Assembly: GCA_963556495.2 (NCBI GenBank)
Contig: OY747714.1
Location: 47,247,541-47,311,540 of the forward strand
Length of the DNA stretch: 64,000 nt
From: Valencia hispanica
Lineage: Eukaryota; Chordata; Actinopteri; Cyprinodontiformes; Valenciidae
Reading direction: 5' to 3'
Shown: in pieces, positions 21,531 through 34,890 of the stretch
How positions within the stretch are numbered: the stretch's first letter is position 1
How the letters are laid out: the number at the start of each line of letters is the position of its first letter
The notes under the pieces: model-generated
Databases searched by the model: none
The model's input: only the letters and a program-made list of their open reading frames with translations
Told to the model about the DNA's origin: nothing
Translations under genes and position numbers: made by a program

Positions 21531-22179
21531 CAGTTCAACATAATCACAATAATTCCTTCCTGTTGAATCCGGGAGCTAGAACTAACGTTAATTATGGAGT
21601 ACCTCAGGGCGCAGTACTCAGACCTGGTGAAATTATTTAACATCGGATACATTTCTAATTTCGTGTGGACGTTATTCGGTTGTATTTATCCCTAATGCTT
21701 GAAAAATTTACTTTAATTAGGCACTAGAAGTTGTGGATGACTTTAAATGTCAAAAGCCAAACATCAGGGGGGGGGAAATTTAATGTTTTTCTTTGGAGAA
21801 AAATCTCAACTCTTGTAGAAAGTTCTGGGTTCAGAGTAAAAACCCTCCACACTCATCCTATACTGAATATATCCACACAATTAAATGCTATCAAAACATG
21901 TGACCTGCATAGAAACGCTGATAAAAGAAGGTTTTTCCATCCTGAATATTTGTTGTGGATGATAAACGGCAATATTCCAGTTCAGAAGGAACCAATACAC
22001 GGACTAGTTTTCCTGCATCACTCTGTCACAGACTTTCCCTGTTTTCAGCAATGTTTTGTAAAAATAGGCGTTTTCATGTGAAAATTAAATTGTTCAGAAG
22101 TCTGAAGTGAGGCAATGTGAAGTTATTACTTACGTGTTTTATTCGCGCACCGATGAAACGGGGAAACCTATAAAGTCCA
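21531..22179. other. Intergenic, no distinct feature
   Basis: The GGAGTACCTCAGGGCGCAGTACT phrase near 21595 weakly resembles a LINE GVPQGAVL block, but flanking frames do not support it. The open frame at 21731-22081 has no recognisable motif. Confidence 0.3.
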
Positions 22180-23465
22180 GGGCCCTCATTTATCAACTGT
22201 ACTTAAGTACAAATCGCTGCGTATTTCATGCGTACGCATTGTGTGGTATTTATCAATTTGTACTTGTGCGTAGAAATGTTCCTAAATATAAGTACACTTC
22301 TAATCGTGCGAAACGCACAGCCTCTACTGTTAGAACAGAGGAACTGCAACACTGACGTAATATTTTTAGCAAAATAACTCAAAAACTTATGGACGGATTT
22401 GCATTAAAATTTCAGAAAATATCTGCAATTTGTCAAGAAATACATGATTTAATGTTGTGGGTGTTCATTCATGGAGATCCTGTCCCCCCCCCCCCCCTTT
22501 ATTTGTCGCATCAAGCTCTTCAGCTTAATGGGATCTTGTTACACTTTTTAATTGAAAGGTTTGCAAGCTGTACTGTGACAATAGTCCCGCTTATCAGTGA
22601 GTCAGGTTGTCGCTTTTTCCTTGCGTACTGATGGCAGCCAAAGCTGTGTCTCCAATTATGGCCACACAAGTATTAAATATGATGATCGGTGCCCCCTCAG
22701 TAGGAGATCTGCTCCAGCTGTGTTGCTGAGGGACGTTTTATTGTATTCAGTTTGATATCCAACCATTTTGTTCCTTTATTTCCAACAGGAACCTCTCCAC
22801 TGTCCCGACCGCATTTACTGCCTCTGTCACTTTCTCCCAGTAACTGTTCTTTTTTTTTTTTTTTTTTTTTGGTTCCCCCCCCCGAGCTGATAGAACCGAA
22901 CAGAAATGCTCAGTATGAATTTAACTTATTTACTTTGTTCCAAAAAGGTTAAGGGTTTCAAAAGAAGTTAGTAACAGCAAATGAAATGATTCTTTGCCAC
23001 ATTTTTTGTCTGCTCTGCAGCAGAAATATAATTCAATTCAATTCAGTTTATTTATATAACACCAATTCACAACAGATGTCATCTCAAGGCTCTTAACAAG
23101 AAGTAATTTCAATACATTTATACAAACATTCCAATCAGTTAAAAAGTTTCCTATTTAAGGAATCCCAGCAGATTGCGTCAGTCATTGGCGTGAGGTTGGG
23201 CCCCGTTGATGCAGACTTTCCAACCACAGCAATCCTTCAGCAATCCCTCATACTGAGCAAGCATGTAGCGACGGTGGAGAGGAAACACTCGGGTACTAGC
23301 ACCTGCTTACGCACATGTGGGATTTATCATCAGATGAAGATGCGTACGAGTGGCCACCACACATTTCATAAATCTGACTTTTGACTGTTCGTACGAACGT
23401 TCTCAATTTCATTCGTAGGATAGAATACAGGACAGTTTCTACGAACGTTTGATAAACGAGGGCCC
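22180..23465. mobile_element. TIR DNA element with GGGCCCTCATTTATCAA ends
   Basis: It starts GGGCCCTCATTTATCAA and ends TTGATAAACGAGGGCCC, a 17-bp inverted pair with one mismatch. CGTACG/TACGAACG motifs follow inside each end. No transposase frame was found. An antisense LINE tail is inserted at 23030-23287. A clear target duplication is not visible. It directly abuts the next element. Confidence 0.65.
23030..23287 (-). mobile_element. L2-like LINE 3' tail, antisense
   Basis: It is the reverse complement of the 422-bp LINE tails at 31333-36218: AATTCAATTCAGTTTATTTATATA, GATGTCATCTCAAGG, CAGATTGCGTCAGTCATTGG, GCAAGCATGTAGCGACGGTGG. It is truncated at the 5' end of the tail. Confidence 0.85.
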
Positions 23466-24165
23466 AGGGGTCTCATTTATAAAGCTTGCTTACGCACAAA
23501 ACGAGGTCTGAAAATTGATCAGGTCACTTTTTTTATGCAAACTTTGAGATTTTTTTAATTAAATGTGACGGGAAAATGTGCGCAACTTTAAGCCGGCTAG
23601 GAGCGTTGCTGCTTACGCACATTTTGAACACTGGCAGCGCGGCCGGTGAGATGGAAAACTGGTGAATTCAGGCCACATTTTTAGACTCGTAGAGCTTCGC
23701 GGACACACAGGAACACATAACCATCAGTCCGCTTCATCGCTTGTGCTGCCGCTTTTAGTTTTTATTTTACTCTCTTTACTCTTTTTACACATTTTCTTAT
23801 TTTTAACCATATTTTTGTATTTTATTGTGAAGCACTTTGGTCGCCTTTTGGCTCCAAAGCTCTATATAAATAAACGTTGACTGATTGAAATAAAACGGTT
23901 TTCGGTGCCTCCACTTCACCCACAAGCGCCTCGGTAGTCATGGTTACCCGTGAAACGCCCCATAATCAGCCTTTAGGTCACTGCGGAATATTCACCAGGC
24001 ACTTTGCATTGACCGTTTATGGCAGAAAGTGGGTGCGTAGGAGGCGAAATATGATCCCCCCCCCCCCCCCAAAAAAAAAAATCACCTGAGCACATTTCTG
24101 AAAAGAGTGTGATTTATAAATTGCGTGCAGCTGTGCGTACTCAAGGTTTTATAAATCAGAACATT
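23466..24165 (+). mobile_element. TIR DNA element, fuller copy of the one at 656
   Basis: Left tip AGGGGTCTCATTTATAAA; right tip near 24140-24160 reads AAGGTTTTATAAATC, its approximate inverse. The interior matches the copy at 656-1125 in reverse (CACTTTGCATTGACCG..., GCTCTATATAAATAAACG...). It is non-coding, and the frame at 23662-23880 is not conserved between copies. Confidence 0.6.
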
Positions 24166-24890
24166 TCTTTGCATAAGTAACTTTTTTTTCCCTGAGCTCC
24201 AAGTAAAAAAACAAACAAAAAATCAAGCTTGCATCAGCTGTGACTCCGACGCGAATTCACTCCTCCTTCCACATGACGAGCAGAATCGGTGGGCGGCCCG
24301 GTTCTGCACACATCAGTGTTCATCGGTCCGAAGAAATCGGAGAAAAACTTTAAACCATTAAAATTAAGTCAATAAAAGATAATCTTACATTCATCACTTC
24401 CATTAGAAACGTTGAAATCTTTATGCACGGTGGGAAAAATCTGTGAAATCTGCACGCAAAGAAACTTAATGAATGATTACAGTGGAATAAAGTGGGACAG
24501 GATAATTCAACTGTATGATATAGAAAAGCTGCTGTTGGTTAAAAACAGCTTCAATTATGTCTGTAGGGAGAAACTAGTAGTCTGTTGCTCGGCTGTGATT
24601 CTGACCAATTACTCTACAGTTATTTTAGATCCTGGATGTTCTGAGGTTCGTTTAAATGGACCCAGAGGGTAAAAAAAAAAGGTATTTTAATAATCAGAAA
24701 AAATTGGCAACCAAGAAAGAAAAGTTTATTACAATAAAAAGGATTTAAAAATACAAAAAAAATCATCCAAGACCCACAAAAAAGGAGTAAAAATCTAAAA
24801 AGAAGCTAAAGCAGAATTGAGAAACACAAGAGAACTAAAACTGGGTTGTAAAAGTCGAGCTCTGATTGGTCCAAAGCAGAGAGGATAACG
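24166..24890. other. Intergenic, no distinct feature
   Basis: A/T-rich sequence with several poly-A stretches. The frame at 24412-24672 shows no recognisable motif. Confidence 0.3.
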
Positions 24891-24892
24891 TC

Positions 24893-25010
24893 TCTGCAAC
24901 TTTAGGGTTTAAAGTGTAACTGAACCCCATGAAAAATCATAACTCCGCCCCCAGACATTTGAAAAATTCTACAAAGTGGGCGGTGCCAGGAAGAACGGAG
25001 GGGCGTGGTC
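24893..25010 (-). mobile_element. TTAA-type MITE, one end
   Basis: TTTAAAGTGTAACTGAACCCC, AAAAATCATAACTCCGCCCCC and AAGTGGGCGGTGCCAGGAAG are the inverse of the right half of the complete copy at 46827-47180. The other half is missing. Confidence 0.7.
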
Positions 25011-25734
25011 AAGTGTGGAGGATGAGAGGAGGGGGGAACGTGGGGGTGTGTTCAGGAGGACAATGACAGCTCGCTTAATGTGACACTGAAACATGGACAG
25101 TGACCAAAGCGGCGTGGGCAGTTTGGCGACTGATCGATCTGATCAACATTCATCTGTTTTGAACGTTAGCCTAAGTTAGCATCACCACTCAGAGACCGGA
25201 CTCCTCCCGTCTCCCTCTGCCTCAGCAGCATCGACCCCATGCAGTCTACCACGTCTTCAGCCTCCTGCTTCTGCTGCCACTCATGATTCCACGCCCCCTC
25301 TCTGTGAAGCCCCGCCTACCACGCCACATCAGGGCCAAACGTTTGAAACCGAAAAACTGGAATCTGAAAGTGTAGAAAAAGGATCTGAAGCTGGAAGAAA
25401 AATCTGAAAGTGTAAAAAACTTTATCGACCATCTGAAAAAATAAAATCTGAAACTGAAGAAAAAAAATTTCTTGAACTTGAAAAAATATATAATACTGAA
25501 CATTTTGAATTAAAGGTTATTCAGAAAATTACAAAATAAAAATACAATCGAAATTTCAATTAATATAAACATTCAAGACCATTTCATTTTATTTTGAACT
25601 CAATTTTTTGTTTTTCAAAGTTCGCAATAAAAAGTTGACTTCTGTTTTCAGCTTACATATTTTCAGTTTCAAATATTTCTTTCAAATACACAAACATTAT
25701 GGCCCTGATTTAAATCCATAAAAATATGACTTGG
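25011..25734. other. Intergenic, no gene; short AATCTGAAA repeats
   Basis: Around 25340-25460 a short motif (AATCTGAAAGTGTAGAAAAA-like) recurs several times. Otherwise unremarkable. No coding signal. Confidence 0.35.
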
Positions 25735-25912
25735 CTAAATATTTAGCTTAGTAACTACATATTTAGTTTGGAACTAATTAGCTTAGTAACTAAAGTTTTA
25801 GTTAAGAAACTCAACATTTAGTTTGAAACTAAATATTTAGCTCAGTAACTACATTTTTAGTTAACTCAAACTTTTTATTGATGTTAGTTTTTGACTGTGT
25901 AACTTTACAGAC
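25735..25912. mobile_element. Foldback-like element T2, short copy
   Basis: Tandem GGCTAAATATTTAGCTTAGTAACTA-type units end with TTATTGATGTTAGTTTTTGACTGTGTAACTTTAC, the same right end as T1 and T3. The left end is missing. Confidence 0.6.
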
Positions 25913-26129
25913 AACACCAGCCTAACTCAGCCGTTTTTCCATCATGGCTTCTCCTTCAGCAGATCTTCATTTTGGGTCCCGGCTCATTTCTAAACTCAGC
26001 TTCCTTTAGATTATATGACATTATATAAACCAGGCTCCTCTTATTTAACCAGATTTCTTCTTTCTGGGTCATACTTCAGCCATTACCAGCCAGTTTCATC
26101 TAGTTTTATTCACTGTATCTGAGCTTCCT

Positions 26130-26479
26130 GTCTAACGAGAATATTTCAAAGTAATTAGAACTTGTTGATTAGTTACATCCTTTGGTAAATGCATCTAGGG
26201 AATATGTCATGAAGAGATCAGCAGGACGCCCTCTGACCTCATTCCTTATCTACACACAGTGTGAAGTGATTTAGCCTTGCAGGGACATCGGGTAGCATAT
26301 GGTGCTGAAGAAGGTACCAAATTGATTACCAGATAGTATATAATAGGAATAGGAGGGTGAGCTCGAGCCATGTCTTCCGCTATAAAGGTTATAAAACATC
26401 CAAAATGTCTGAAGGACTCCAGTCTCATTTTTGTTAAAGAAATTTAGTTTTTCCCACGACAGTAATGGCGCCCAACGTG
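26130..26479 (+). mobile_element. Solo LTR with primer-binding site (retrovirus-like)
   Basis: A TG...CA segment ending CCCACGACA (26461) is followed four bases later by TGGCGCCCAACGTG (26466-26479). This matches the 3' end of tRNA-Lys1,2, the primer-binding site used by several vertebrate retroviruses. Only the LTR and a short leader remain; no gag, pol or env follows. The start at 26130 is a guess. It has weak resemblance to 37250-37610. Confidence 0.55.
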
Positions 26480-26698
26480 CTCTCAGTGAGCGGTGCAGAC
26501 TGGCCGTGTCCTGGGAATGTTTTCTGTTTTTTGTCTTCTCCAGCCTCCGAGCTCCAGGAGGGAGACAGGATGGCCTTGTTGCACCGTCCCTGCTTCAGCC
26601 TGCCGCCGCCTGGGAAAGACAACCTCATCTCCCAGAGAGAATGAGTCCTTCTTAAAAAGAAAAAACAAACAAAAAGGGAAAAATGGGTATTAAAGGAA

Positions 26699-26724
26699 GG
26701 GGGGGGGGGGGGGGGGGGGGGGGG
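26699..26724 (+). repeat. 26-base G run
   Basis: An uninterrupted G homopolymer after an AAAGGAAGG stretch. It can form G-quadruplexes, and its length is likely unstable and hard to sequence accurately. Confidence 0.95.
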
Positions 26725-27185
26725 CGTTTTTTATTAGGCGCTCTCTCAGTGGTGTGGCAGTACGAGGAGGTCGTGTTTGTGCAGACATGGGGGGTAAAGT
26801 AAAAATCACCAAAAGACCAGATTAGATAAACTGGCCTTTACAATATAAAGCATCTAGTGCCCAAAAGCTGCATTGACTACTAATTACATGGACTATAGAG
26901 CACCGTTCTGGTGAAAAGATCTGGGGCTGATGTTGTGCTCTCCGTTGCGTTCGACGGATGGTTAAAAAAATTGGGCTCTACTCCGTCCGTCGTTGCGTTC
27001 CTGTCGGAGAGCTCTTGCCTCAACGGATAATGGCGCTGCGAGTCTCCGCACCTCCGCAGACGGAGAAGCATTAACTAGGTTTTTAGGCGCGAGTGATAAA
27101 CACAAAGACATTTTTTAGTGCCTTTTTCTTCACTAAAGAGAGAAAAAAGGAGCATTGGTAGCTTTGCCAGCAGCCGGAGCTATAG
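26725..27185. other. Intergenic, no distinct feature
   Basis: No gene, repeat partner or motif recognised. Confidence 0.3.
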
Positions 27186-27580
27186 ACGCATTTCCACCAT
27201 CAGTCAGGGTAACTTGACTGGACCTTCTCGATATGTGCTTGTCTCCACTTCATCATTGGGGGTGGGGGTGTATTCGGAAATGGCCCCGATTGAGTCGCTC
27301 ACCAGGAGCTGTGGTTAAGTCGCGCTGATTGGTTGTAATTCAGAGGGAAATGAGCAGACGTCGTCAAACAACTGGCTTTGTAAAAATAGGAAGAGTTGCT
27401 GGCGAAGCAGTTTATTACAGCAAACAGAAACACAGCAACAATCCCTTCTTCTTCCATGTCGATCTCTTATTTCTGCTGCTCTGGGCACCTTTTGCTGAGA
27501 GGAGCGGGCCGACAGATTACCCCGTCAGAAAAAGATCTGGTTAAATTACCCTGAAGTTACGATAGTGGAAACACGCCTCA
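27186..27580. mobile_element. Possible MITE with about 30-bp inverted ends
   Basis: The left end ACGCATTTCCACCATCAGT...CAGGGTAACTT and the inverse of the right end (GGCGTGTTTCCACTATCGTAACTTCAGGGTAA) are similar, about 395 bp apart. Target duplications are not clear. It is non-coding. Confidence 0.5.
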
Positions 27581-28292
<712 letters not shown>

Positions 28293-28837
28293 CAGTCTGC
28301 CACAGTTTGGTTCGGCGCGCTACTTTATGGTCCGTTGTATTGAGGGGACTATCCACCGCCGGCTGGACTCTCGCTGGGAGGCGGGGTTAAACCCGAACAG
28401 CTAACGCGGCGACGACAAGCGTGGCGCGCTAGCTAGTACGTCTCGTGGCGTTTCTCTGTCCTCCAATAAATTATGATCATTTCCCTGAATGGTTTAAAGA
28501 TGCACAGATTTGAGAATTTGGGCCGATACCGATAAAATTATTACGACAACCAGAACTACGTTACTTCTCTGTTTCAAACTTCCCACAATCCTTTGCTGCA
28601 TTACTGACACAAGAACGAACGAAAACCACATGACCAACCCCTTCCCCTAGAAACACAAACAGCAACAAAATGGTTGTTAATATCGACGCAGTTTTGCGTC
28701 TCGGACCGGTACCGACGTGTTGATGCCGACCTCCCGTACGTTTTTAATTAATGCCGACGTTGGAAGCAGTGTTCCAGCAGGGGGCGCTAAAAGTGAACCA
28801 ATAAACCAATTCTCTGCTTCGGCGACACACCTCCTCT
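28293..28837. other. Gene D 3' flank
   Basis: CpG-containing, with no gene seen. TTTAAT at 28743-28748 is ATTAAA on the minus strand, about 90 bp past the gene D stop, and is a candidate polyadenylation signal. Confidence 0.35.
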
Positions 28838-29981
28838 TTAAGATGTCGGTGAAGGTCGGCGAGGTTCCTCCGGTGGGTTTCCAGACCTTTGATCCGGGTG
28901 ACGGTTCTGCTCCACGGTGGTTTCTCTGTTATGGACCCGCATGAGGCCCTCCAGGGCCTCCTGTCCGTTACACACCTTGCCGCAGACGCGCAGCTTGACG
29001 CTTGAATGCGTCTTGCTGTGGTTGACGAGGTAAGACAACCGTTTGAAGCAGCGCCCGCACTCCTGGCACTTGTACGGGGTCTCGTCCAGGTGGACGATCA
29101 TGTGGACCTTCAGCGTCTCTTCGGACAGGAAGCTCATGTTGCAGAGGTTGCAGACGAACGAGCCGCCGGTGACGTGAGTCCGCGCGTGGGCCGTCAGGTT
29201 CTGGTTGGTTTGGAAGGTCTTGTCACAGATGCGGCAGACGAACGGCCAGCCTTTGGTCGCGTGCTTCGTCTCGTGCGCCCTCAGGGAGACCTCCAGGGAA
29301 AAGGTCTCGGCACAGAGTTTGCAGGCATAGCGCCGGGGGCTGGGCGAGGCCTCGCTGTGGGCGCCGCCGTGGTTCTTACCTGCTCTGGCATGCAGCTTGC
29401 TGTGAGCTATCAGATCCGACTTCAGCGCAAACGACTTTAGACAGAGACCACACTGTTTCTCCAGATGGACCCGGCTGTGCCCTTGGAGGGCCGACATGGT
29501 GGAGAAGGTCTTGCTGCAAATGTCGCATTTAATCTGACTCCCCACCATGTGCTTGGCGATGTGACGGTTGAGGGTGGTGCTGGAGAGCAGGAACTTCCCA
29601 CAAAGCCAGCAGATGTAGCCCTTCTTGTGACTCGTGAGGTGTTCCTTCAAGGTTTCCACAGACTCAAACTTCTCTCCGCAGACGCCACAGACGCCGTGAG
29701 GCTCATTGACGTGATTCCAGATGTGGCTGATCAGACTCCCCAGCTGCCGGTACCACGTCCCACACACTACGCACGTCAGGTTGTAGGTTTTCCTCTGAGG
29801 CTGCGGCTGAGGCTGCGGCTGAGGCTCGGTGTCCCGATTGCAGCCGACGGCTTCGTCTGGAGTCTGATCCGTATCGCTGCTGGAGTCGCTGGAGTCGTCG
29901 TCCGTTTCCAGGTCGTCTGATTCAGATGTAGAGGTGAAGGACTGAGAGTCTTCTTCAGAACCTGATGAACCTTCAGCAGAG
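28838..29981 (-). CDS. Zinc-finger gene D, terminal finger exon
   Basis: Terminal exon of gene D after acceptor CTCTGCAG; 1144 nt including the stop. It begins with a serine/acidic region (EGSSGSEED, DDDSSDSSSD) and a PQPQPQ repeat, then nine intact C2H2 fingers. The first two (CVVCGTWYRQLGSLISH, CGVCGEKFESVETLKEH) match gene C closely. A tenth finger (RVCGKVCNGQEALEGLMRVH) has lost its Cys pair spacing and one His and is probably non-functional. A 15-residue insertion lies between fingers 5 and 6. Gene D exons on minus: 46565-46337, 41676-41544, 40929-40820, 40731-40514, 39367-39267, 39185-39083, 38998-38901, 29981-28838; total 2136 nt, one frame, about 711 residues. It is a predicted nuclear DNA-binding protein. 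Confidence 0.88.
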
Positions 29982-31332
29982 CTGCAGAGAAGGAAAACAT
30001 TCAAATTATATTCCAAACTACAGGGCAGCCATTTGTAAAGTTACACAGGCAAAAATTAACACCAATAACTTGAGTGATTTAGTCTGTCAGGAGAGAAGAA
30101 TAACTATATTTAGCTAAATATTTAGTTAACATTTAGTTAGGACGCTAAACATTGAGATAGGACGCCAAATACTGAGTTAGGACGCTAAACATTGAGATAG
30201 GACCCTAAACATTGAGATAGGACGCCAAACACTGAGATAGGACCCTAAATATTGAGATAGGACCCTAAATATTGAGATAGGACGCCAAATACTGAGTTAG
30301 GACCCTAAATATTGAGATGGGATGCTAAACATTGAGATGGAACGCTAAACATTGAGATGGGACCCTAAATATTGAGATGGGACGCTAAACATTGAGATGG
30401 GACGCTAAACATTGAGATGGGACGCTAAATATTGAGATGGGACCCTAAATATTGAGATGGGACCCTAAATATTGAGATAGGACCCTAAATATTGAGATAG
30501 GACGCCAAATACTGAGATAGGACGCCAAATACTGAGATAGGACGCTAAATATTGAGATAGGACGCTAAATATTGAGATAGGACCCTAAATATTGAGATAG
30601 GACGCCAAATACTGAGTTAGAAAGCTAAATATTGAGATAGGACGCTAAATATTGAGATAGGACGCCAAATACTGAGTTAGGACCCTAAATATTGAGATAG
30701 GACGCCAAATACTGAGTTAGGACCCTAAATATTGTGATAGGACGCCAAATACTGAGTTAGGACCCTAAATATTGAGATAGGACCACAGATACTGAGATAG
30801 GATGCTAAATATTGAGATAGGACCCTAAATATTGAGATAGGATGCCAAATACTGAGTTAGGACCCTAAATATTGAGATAGGACGCTAAATATTGAGATAG
30901 GACCCTAAATATTGAGATAGGACGCCAAATACTGAGTTAGGACCCTAAATATTGAGATAGGACGCTAAATATTGAGATAGGACGCTAAATATTGAGATAG
31001 GACGCCAAATATTGAGTTAGGACGCCAAATACTGAGTTAGGACCCTAAATATTGAGATAGGACGCTAAATATTGAGATAGGACCCTAAATATTGAGATAG
31101 GACGCCAAATACTGAGTTAGGACCCTAAATATTGAGATAGGACGCTAAATATTGAGATAGGACGCCAAATACTGAGTTAGGACCCTAAATATTGAGATAG
31201 GACGCCAAATACTGAGTTAGGACCCTAAATACTGAGTTAGGACCCTAAACATTGAGATGGGACCCTAAACATTGAGATGGGACGCTAAACATTGAGTTAG
31301 AAAGCTAAACATTGAGATAGGACGCTAAATAT

Positions 31333-31754
31333 GTTATCAACTTTTTACTTTCTGTAACATAGAAAGTTCTCTTATATCAGATCTTCTGTTCCTTCTGTGT
31401 TTCTGCTCTGTCTTCTCAAACCCCCAGACGGTCGTGGCAGATGGCCGCTCCTACTGAGCCTGGTTCTGTTGGAGGTTTCTTCCTGTTAAAGGGGAGTTTT
31501 TCCTCTCCACCGTCGCTACATGCTTGCTCAGTATGAGGGATTGCTGAAGGATTGCTGTGGTTGGAAAGTCTGCATCAACGGGGCCCAACCTCACCCCAAT
31601 GACTGACGCAATCTGCTGGGATTCCTTAAATAGGAAACTTTTTAACTGATTGGAATGTTTGTATAAATGTATTGAAATGACTTCTTGTTAAGCGCCTTGA
31701 GATGACATCTGTTGTGAATCGGCGCTATATAAATAAACTGAATTGAATTCAATT
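31333..31754 (+). mobile_element. LINE 3' tail embedded in array, copy 1
   Basis: 422 bp from GTTATCAACTTTTTACTTTC to AATTGAATTCAATT. It is the same 3' tail as the L2-like LINE ending at 38722. It is flanked by AAATAT on both sides, a 6-bp duplication of the array unit. Confidence 0.9.
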
Positions 31755-33080
31755 AAATATTGAGATAGGAAGCTAAACATTGAGTTAGGAAGCTAAATAT
31801 TGAGATGGGACCCTAAATATTGAGATAGGACCCTAAATATTGAGATAGGACCCTAAATACTGAGATAGGACGCCAAATACTGAGATAGGACGCTAAATAT
31901 TGAGATAGGACGCCAAATACTGAGTTAGGACCCTAAATATTGAGATAGGACGCTAAACATTGAGATAGGACGCCAAACACTGAGATAGGACCCTAAATAT
32001 TGAGATAGGACCCTAAATATTGAGATAGGACGCCAAATACTGAGTTAGGACCCTAAATATTGAGATGGGATGCTAAACATTGAGATGGAACGCTAAACAT
32101 TGAGATGGGACCCTAAATATTGAGATGGGACGCTAAACATTGAGATGGGACGCTAAACATTGAGATGGGACGCTAAATATTGAGATGGGACCCTAAATAT
32201 TGAGATGGGACCCTAAATATTGAGATAGGACGCCAAATACTGAGATAGGACGCCAAATACTGAGATAGGACGCCAAATACTGAGATAGGACGCTAAATAT
32301 TGAGATAGGACGCTAAATATTGAGATAGGACCCTAAATATTGAGATAGGACGCCAAATACTGAGTTAGAAAGCTAAATATTGAGATAGGACGCTAAATAT
32401 TGAGATAGGACGCCAAATACTGAGTTAGGACCCTAAATATTGAGATAGGACGCCAAATACTGAGTTAGGACCCTAAATATTGTGATAGGACGCCAAATAC
32501 TGAGTTAGGACCCTAAATATTGAGATAGGACCACAGATACTGAGATAGGATGCTAAATATTGAGATAGGACCCTAAATATTGAGATAGGATGCCAAATAC
32601 TGAGTTAGGACCCTAAATATTGAGATAGGACGCTAAATATTGAGATAGGACCCTAAATATTGAGATAGGACGCCAAATACTGAGTTAGGACCCTAAATAT
32701 TGAGATAGGACGCTAAATATTGAGATAGGACGCTAAATATTGAGATAGGACGCCAAATATTGAGATAGGACGCCAAATACTGAGTTAGGACCCTAAATAT
32801 TGAGATAGGACGCTAAATATTGAGATAGGACCCTAAATATTGAGATAGGACGCCAAATACTGAGTTAGGACCCTAAATATTGAGATAGGACGCTAAATAT
32901 TGAGATAGGACGCCAAATACTGAGTTAGGACCCTAAATATTGAGATAGGACGCCAAATACTGAGTTAGGACCCTAAATACTGAGTTAGGACCCTAAACAT
33001 TGAGATGGGACCCTAAACATTGAGATGGGACGCTAAACATTGAGTTAGAAAGCTAAACATTGAGATAGGACGCTAAATAT

Positions 33081-33502
33081 GTTATCAACTTTTTACTTTC
33101 TGTAACATAGAAAGTTCTCTTATATCAGATCTTCTGTTCCTTCTGTGTTTCTGCTCTGTCTTCTCAAACCCCCAGACGGTCGTGGCAGATGGCCGCTCCT
33201 ACTGAGCCTGGTTCTGTTGGAGGTTTCTTCCTGTTAAAGGGGAGTTTTTCCTCTCCACCGTCGCTACATGCTTGCTCAGTATGAGGGATTGCTGAAGGAT
33301 TGCTGTGGTTGGAAAGTCTGCATCAACGGGGCCCAACCTCACCCCAATGACTGACGCAATCTGCTGGGATTCCTTAAATAGGAAACTTTTTAACTGATTG
33401 GAATGTTTGTATAAATGTATTGAAATGACTTCTTGTTAAGCGCCTTGAGATGACATCTGTTGTGAATCGGCGCTATATAAATAAACTGAATTGAATTCAA
33501 TT
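33081..33502 (+). mobile_element. LINE 3' tail embedded in array, copy 2
   Basis: 422 bp, virtually identical to copy 1 and in the same position within the 20-bp unit. Confidence 0.9.
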
Positions 33503-34468
33503 AAATATTGAGATAGGAAGCTAAACATTGAGTTAGGAAGCTAAATATTGAGATGGGACCCTAAATATTGAGATAGGACCCTAAATATTGAGATAGGACC
33601 CTAAATACTGAGATAGGACGCCAAATACTGAGATAGGACGCTAAATATTGAGATAGGACGCTAAATATTGAGATAGGACCCTAAATATTGAGATAGGACG
33701 CCAAATACTGAGTTAGAAAGCTAAATATTGAGATAGGACGCTAAATATTGAGATAGGACGCCAAATACTGAGTTAGGACCCTAAATATTGAGATAGGACG
33801 CCAAATACTGAGTTAGGACCCTAAATATTGAGATAGGACGCCAAATACTGAGTTAGGACCCTAAATATTGAGATAGGACCACAGATACTGAGATAGGATG
33901 CTAAATATTGAGATAGGACCCTAAATATTGAGATAGGATGCCAAATACTGAGTTAGGACCCTAAATATTGAGATAGGACGCTAAATATTGAGATAGGACC
34001 CTAAATATTGAGATAGGACGCCAAATACTGAGTTAGGACCCTAAATATTGAGATAGGATGCCAAATACTGAGTTAGGACCCTAAATATTGAGATAGGACG
34101 CTAAATATTGAGATAGGACGCTAAATATTGAGATAGGACGCTAAATATTGAGATAGGACGCCAAATACTGAGTTAGGACCCTAAATATTGAGATAGGACG
34201 CTAAATATTGAGATAGGACCCTAAATATTGAGATAGGACGCCAAATACTGAGTTAGGACCCTAAATATTGAGATAGGACGCTAAATATTGAGATAGGACG
34301 CCAAATACTGAGTTAGGACCCTAAATATTGAGATAGGACGCCAAATACTGAGTTAGGACCCTAAATACTGAGTTAGGACCCTAAACATTGAGATGGGACC
34401 CTAAACATTGAGATGGGACGCTAAACATTGAGTTAGAAAGCTAAACATTGAGATAGGACGCTAAATAT

Positions 34469-34890
34469 GTTATCAACTTTTTACTTTCTGTAACATAGAA
34501 AGTTTTCTTATATCAGATCTTCTGTTCCTTCTGTGTTTCTGCTCTGTCTTCTCAAACCCCCAGACGGTCGTGGCAGATGGCCGCTCCTACTGAGCCTGGT
34601 TCTGTTGGAGGTTTCTTCCTGTTAAAGGGGAGTTTTTCCTCTCCACCGTCGCTACATGCTTGCTCAGTATGAGGGATTGCTGAAGGATTGCTGTGGTTGG
34701 AAAGTCTGCATCAACGGGGCCCAACCTCACCCCAATGACTGACGCAATCTGCTGGGATTCCTTAAATAGGAAACTTTTTAACTGATTGGAATGTTTGTAT
34801 AAATGTATTGAAATGACTTCTTGTTAAGTGCCTTGAGATGACATCTGTTGTGAATCGGCGCTATATAAATAAACTGAATTGAATTCAATT
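34469..34890 (+). mobile_element. LINE 3' tail embedded in array, copy 3
   Basis: 422 bp with the same flanks. It differs from copy 1 at a few bases (AAAGTTTTCTTA, GTTAAGTGCC). Confidence 0.9.

Noticed and set aside
21731..22631. Series of plus-strand frames after gene C
   Set aside because: Short, unrelated compositions, partly inside the TIR element; no evidence of a gene.
29006..29920. Plus-strand frames opposite the gene D finger exon
   Set aside because: Same artefact as in gene C; the real coding strand is minus with nine intact fingers.
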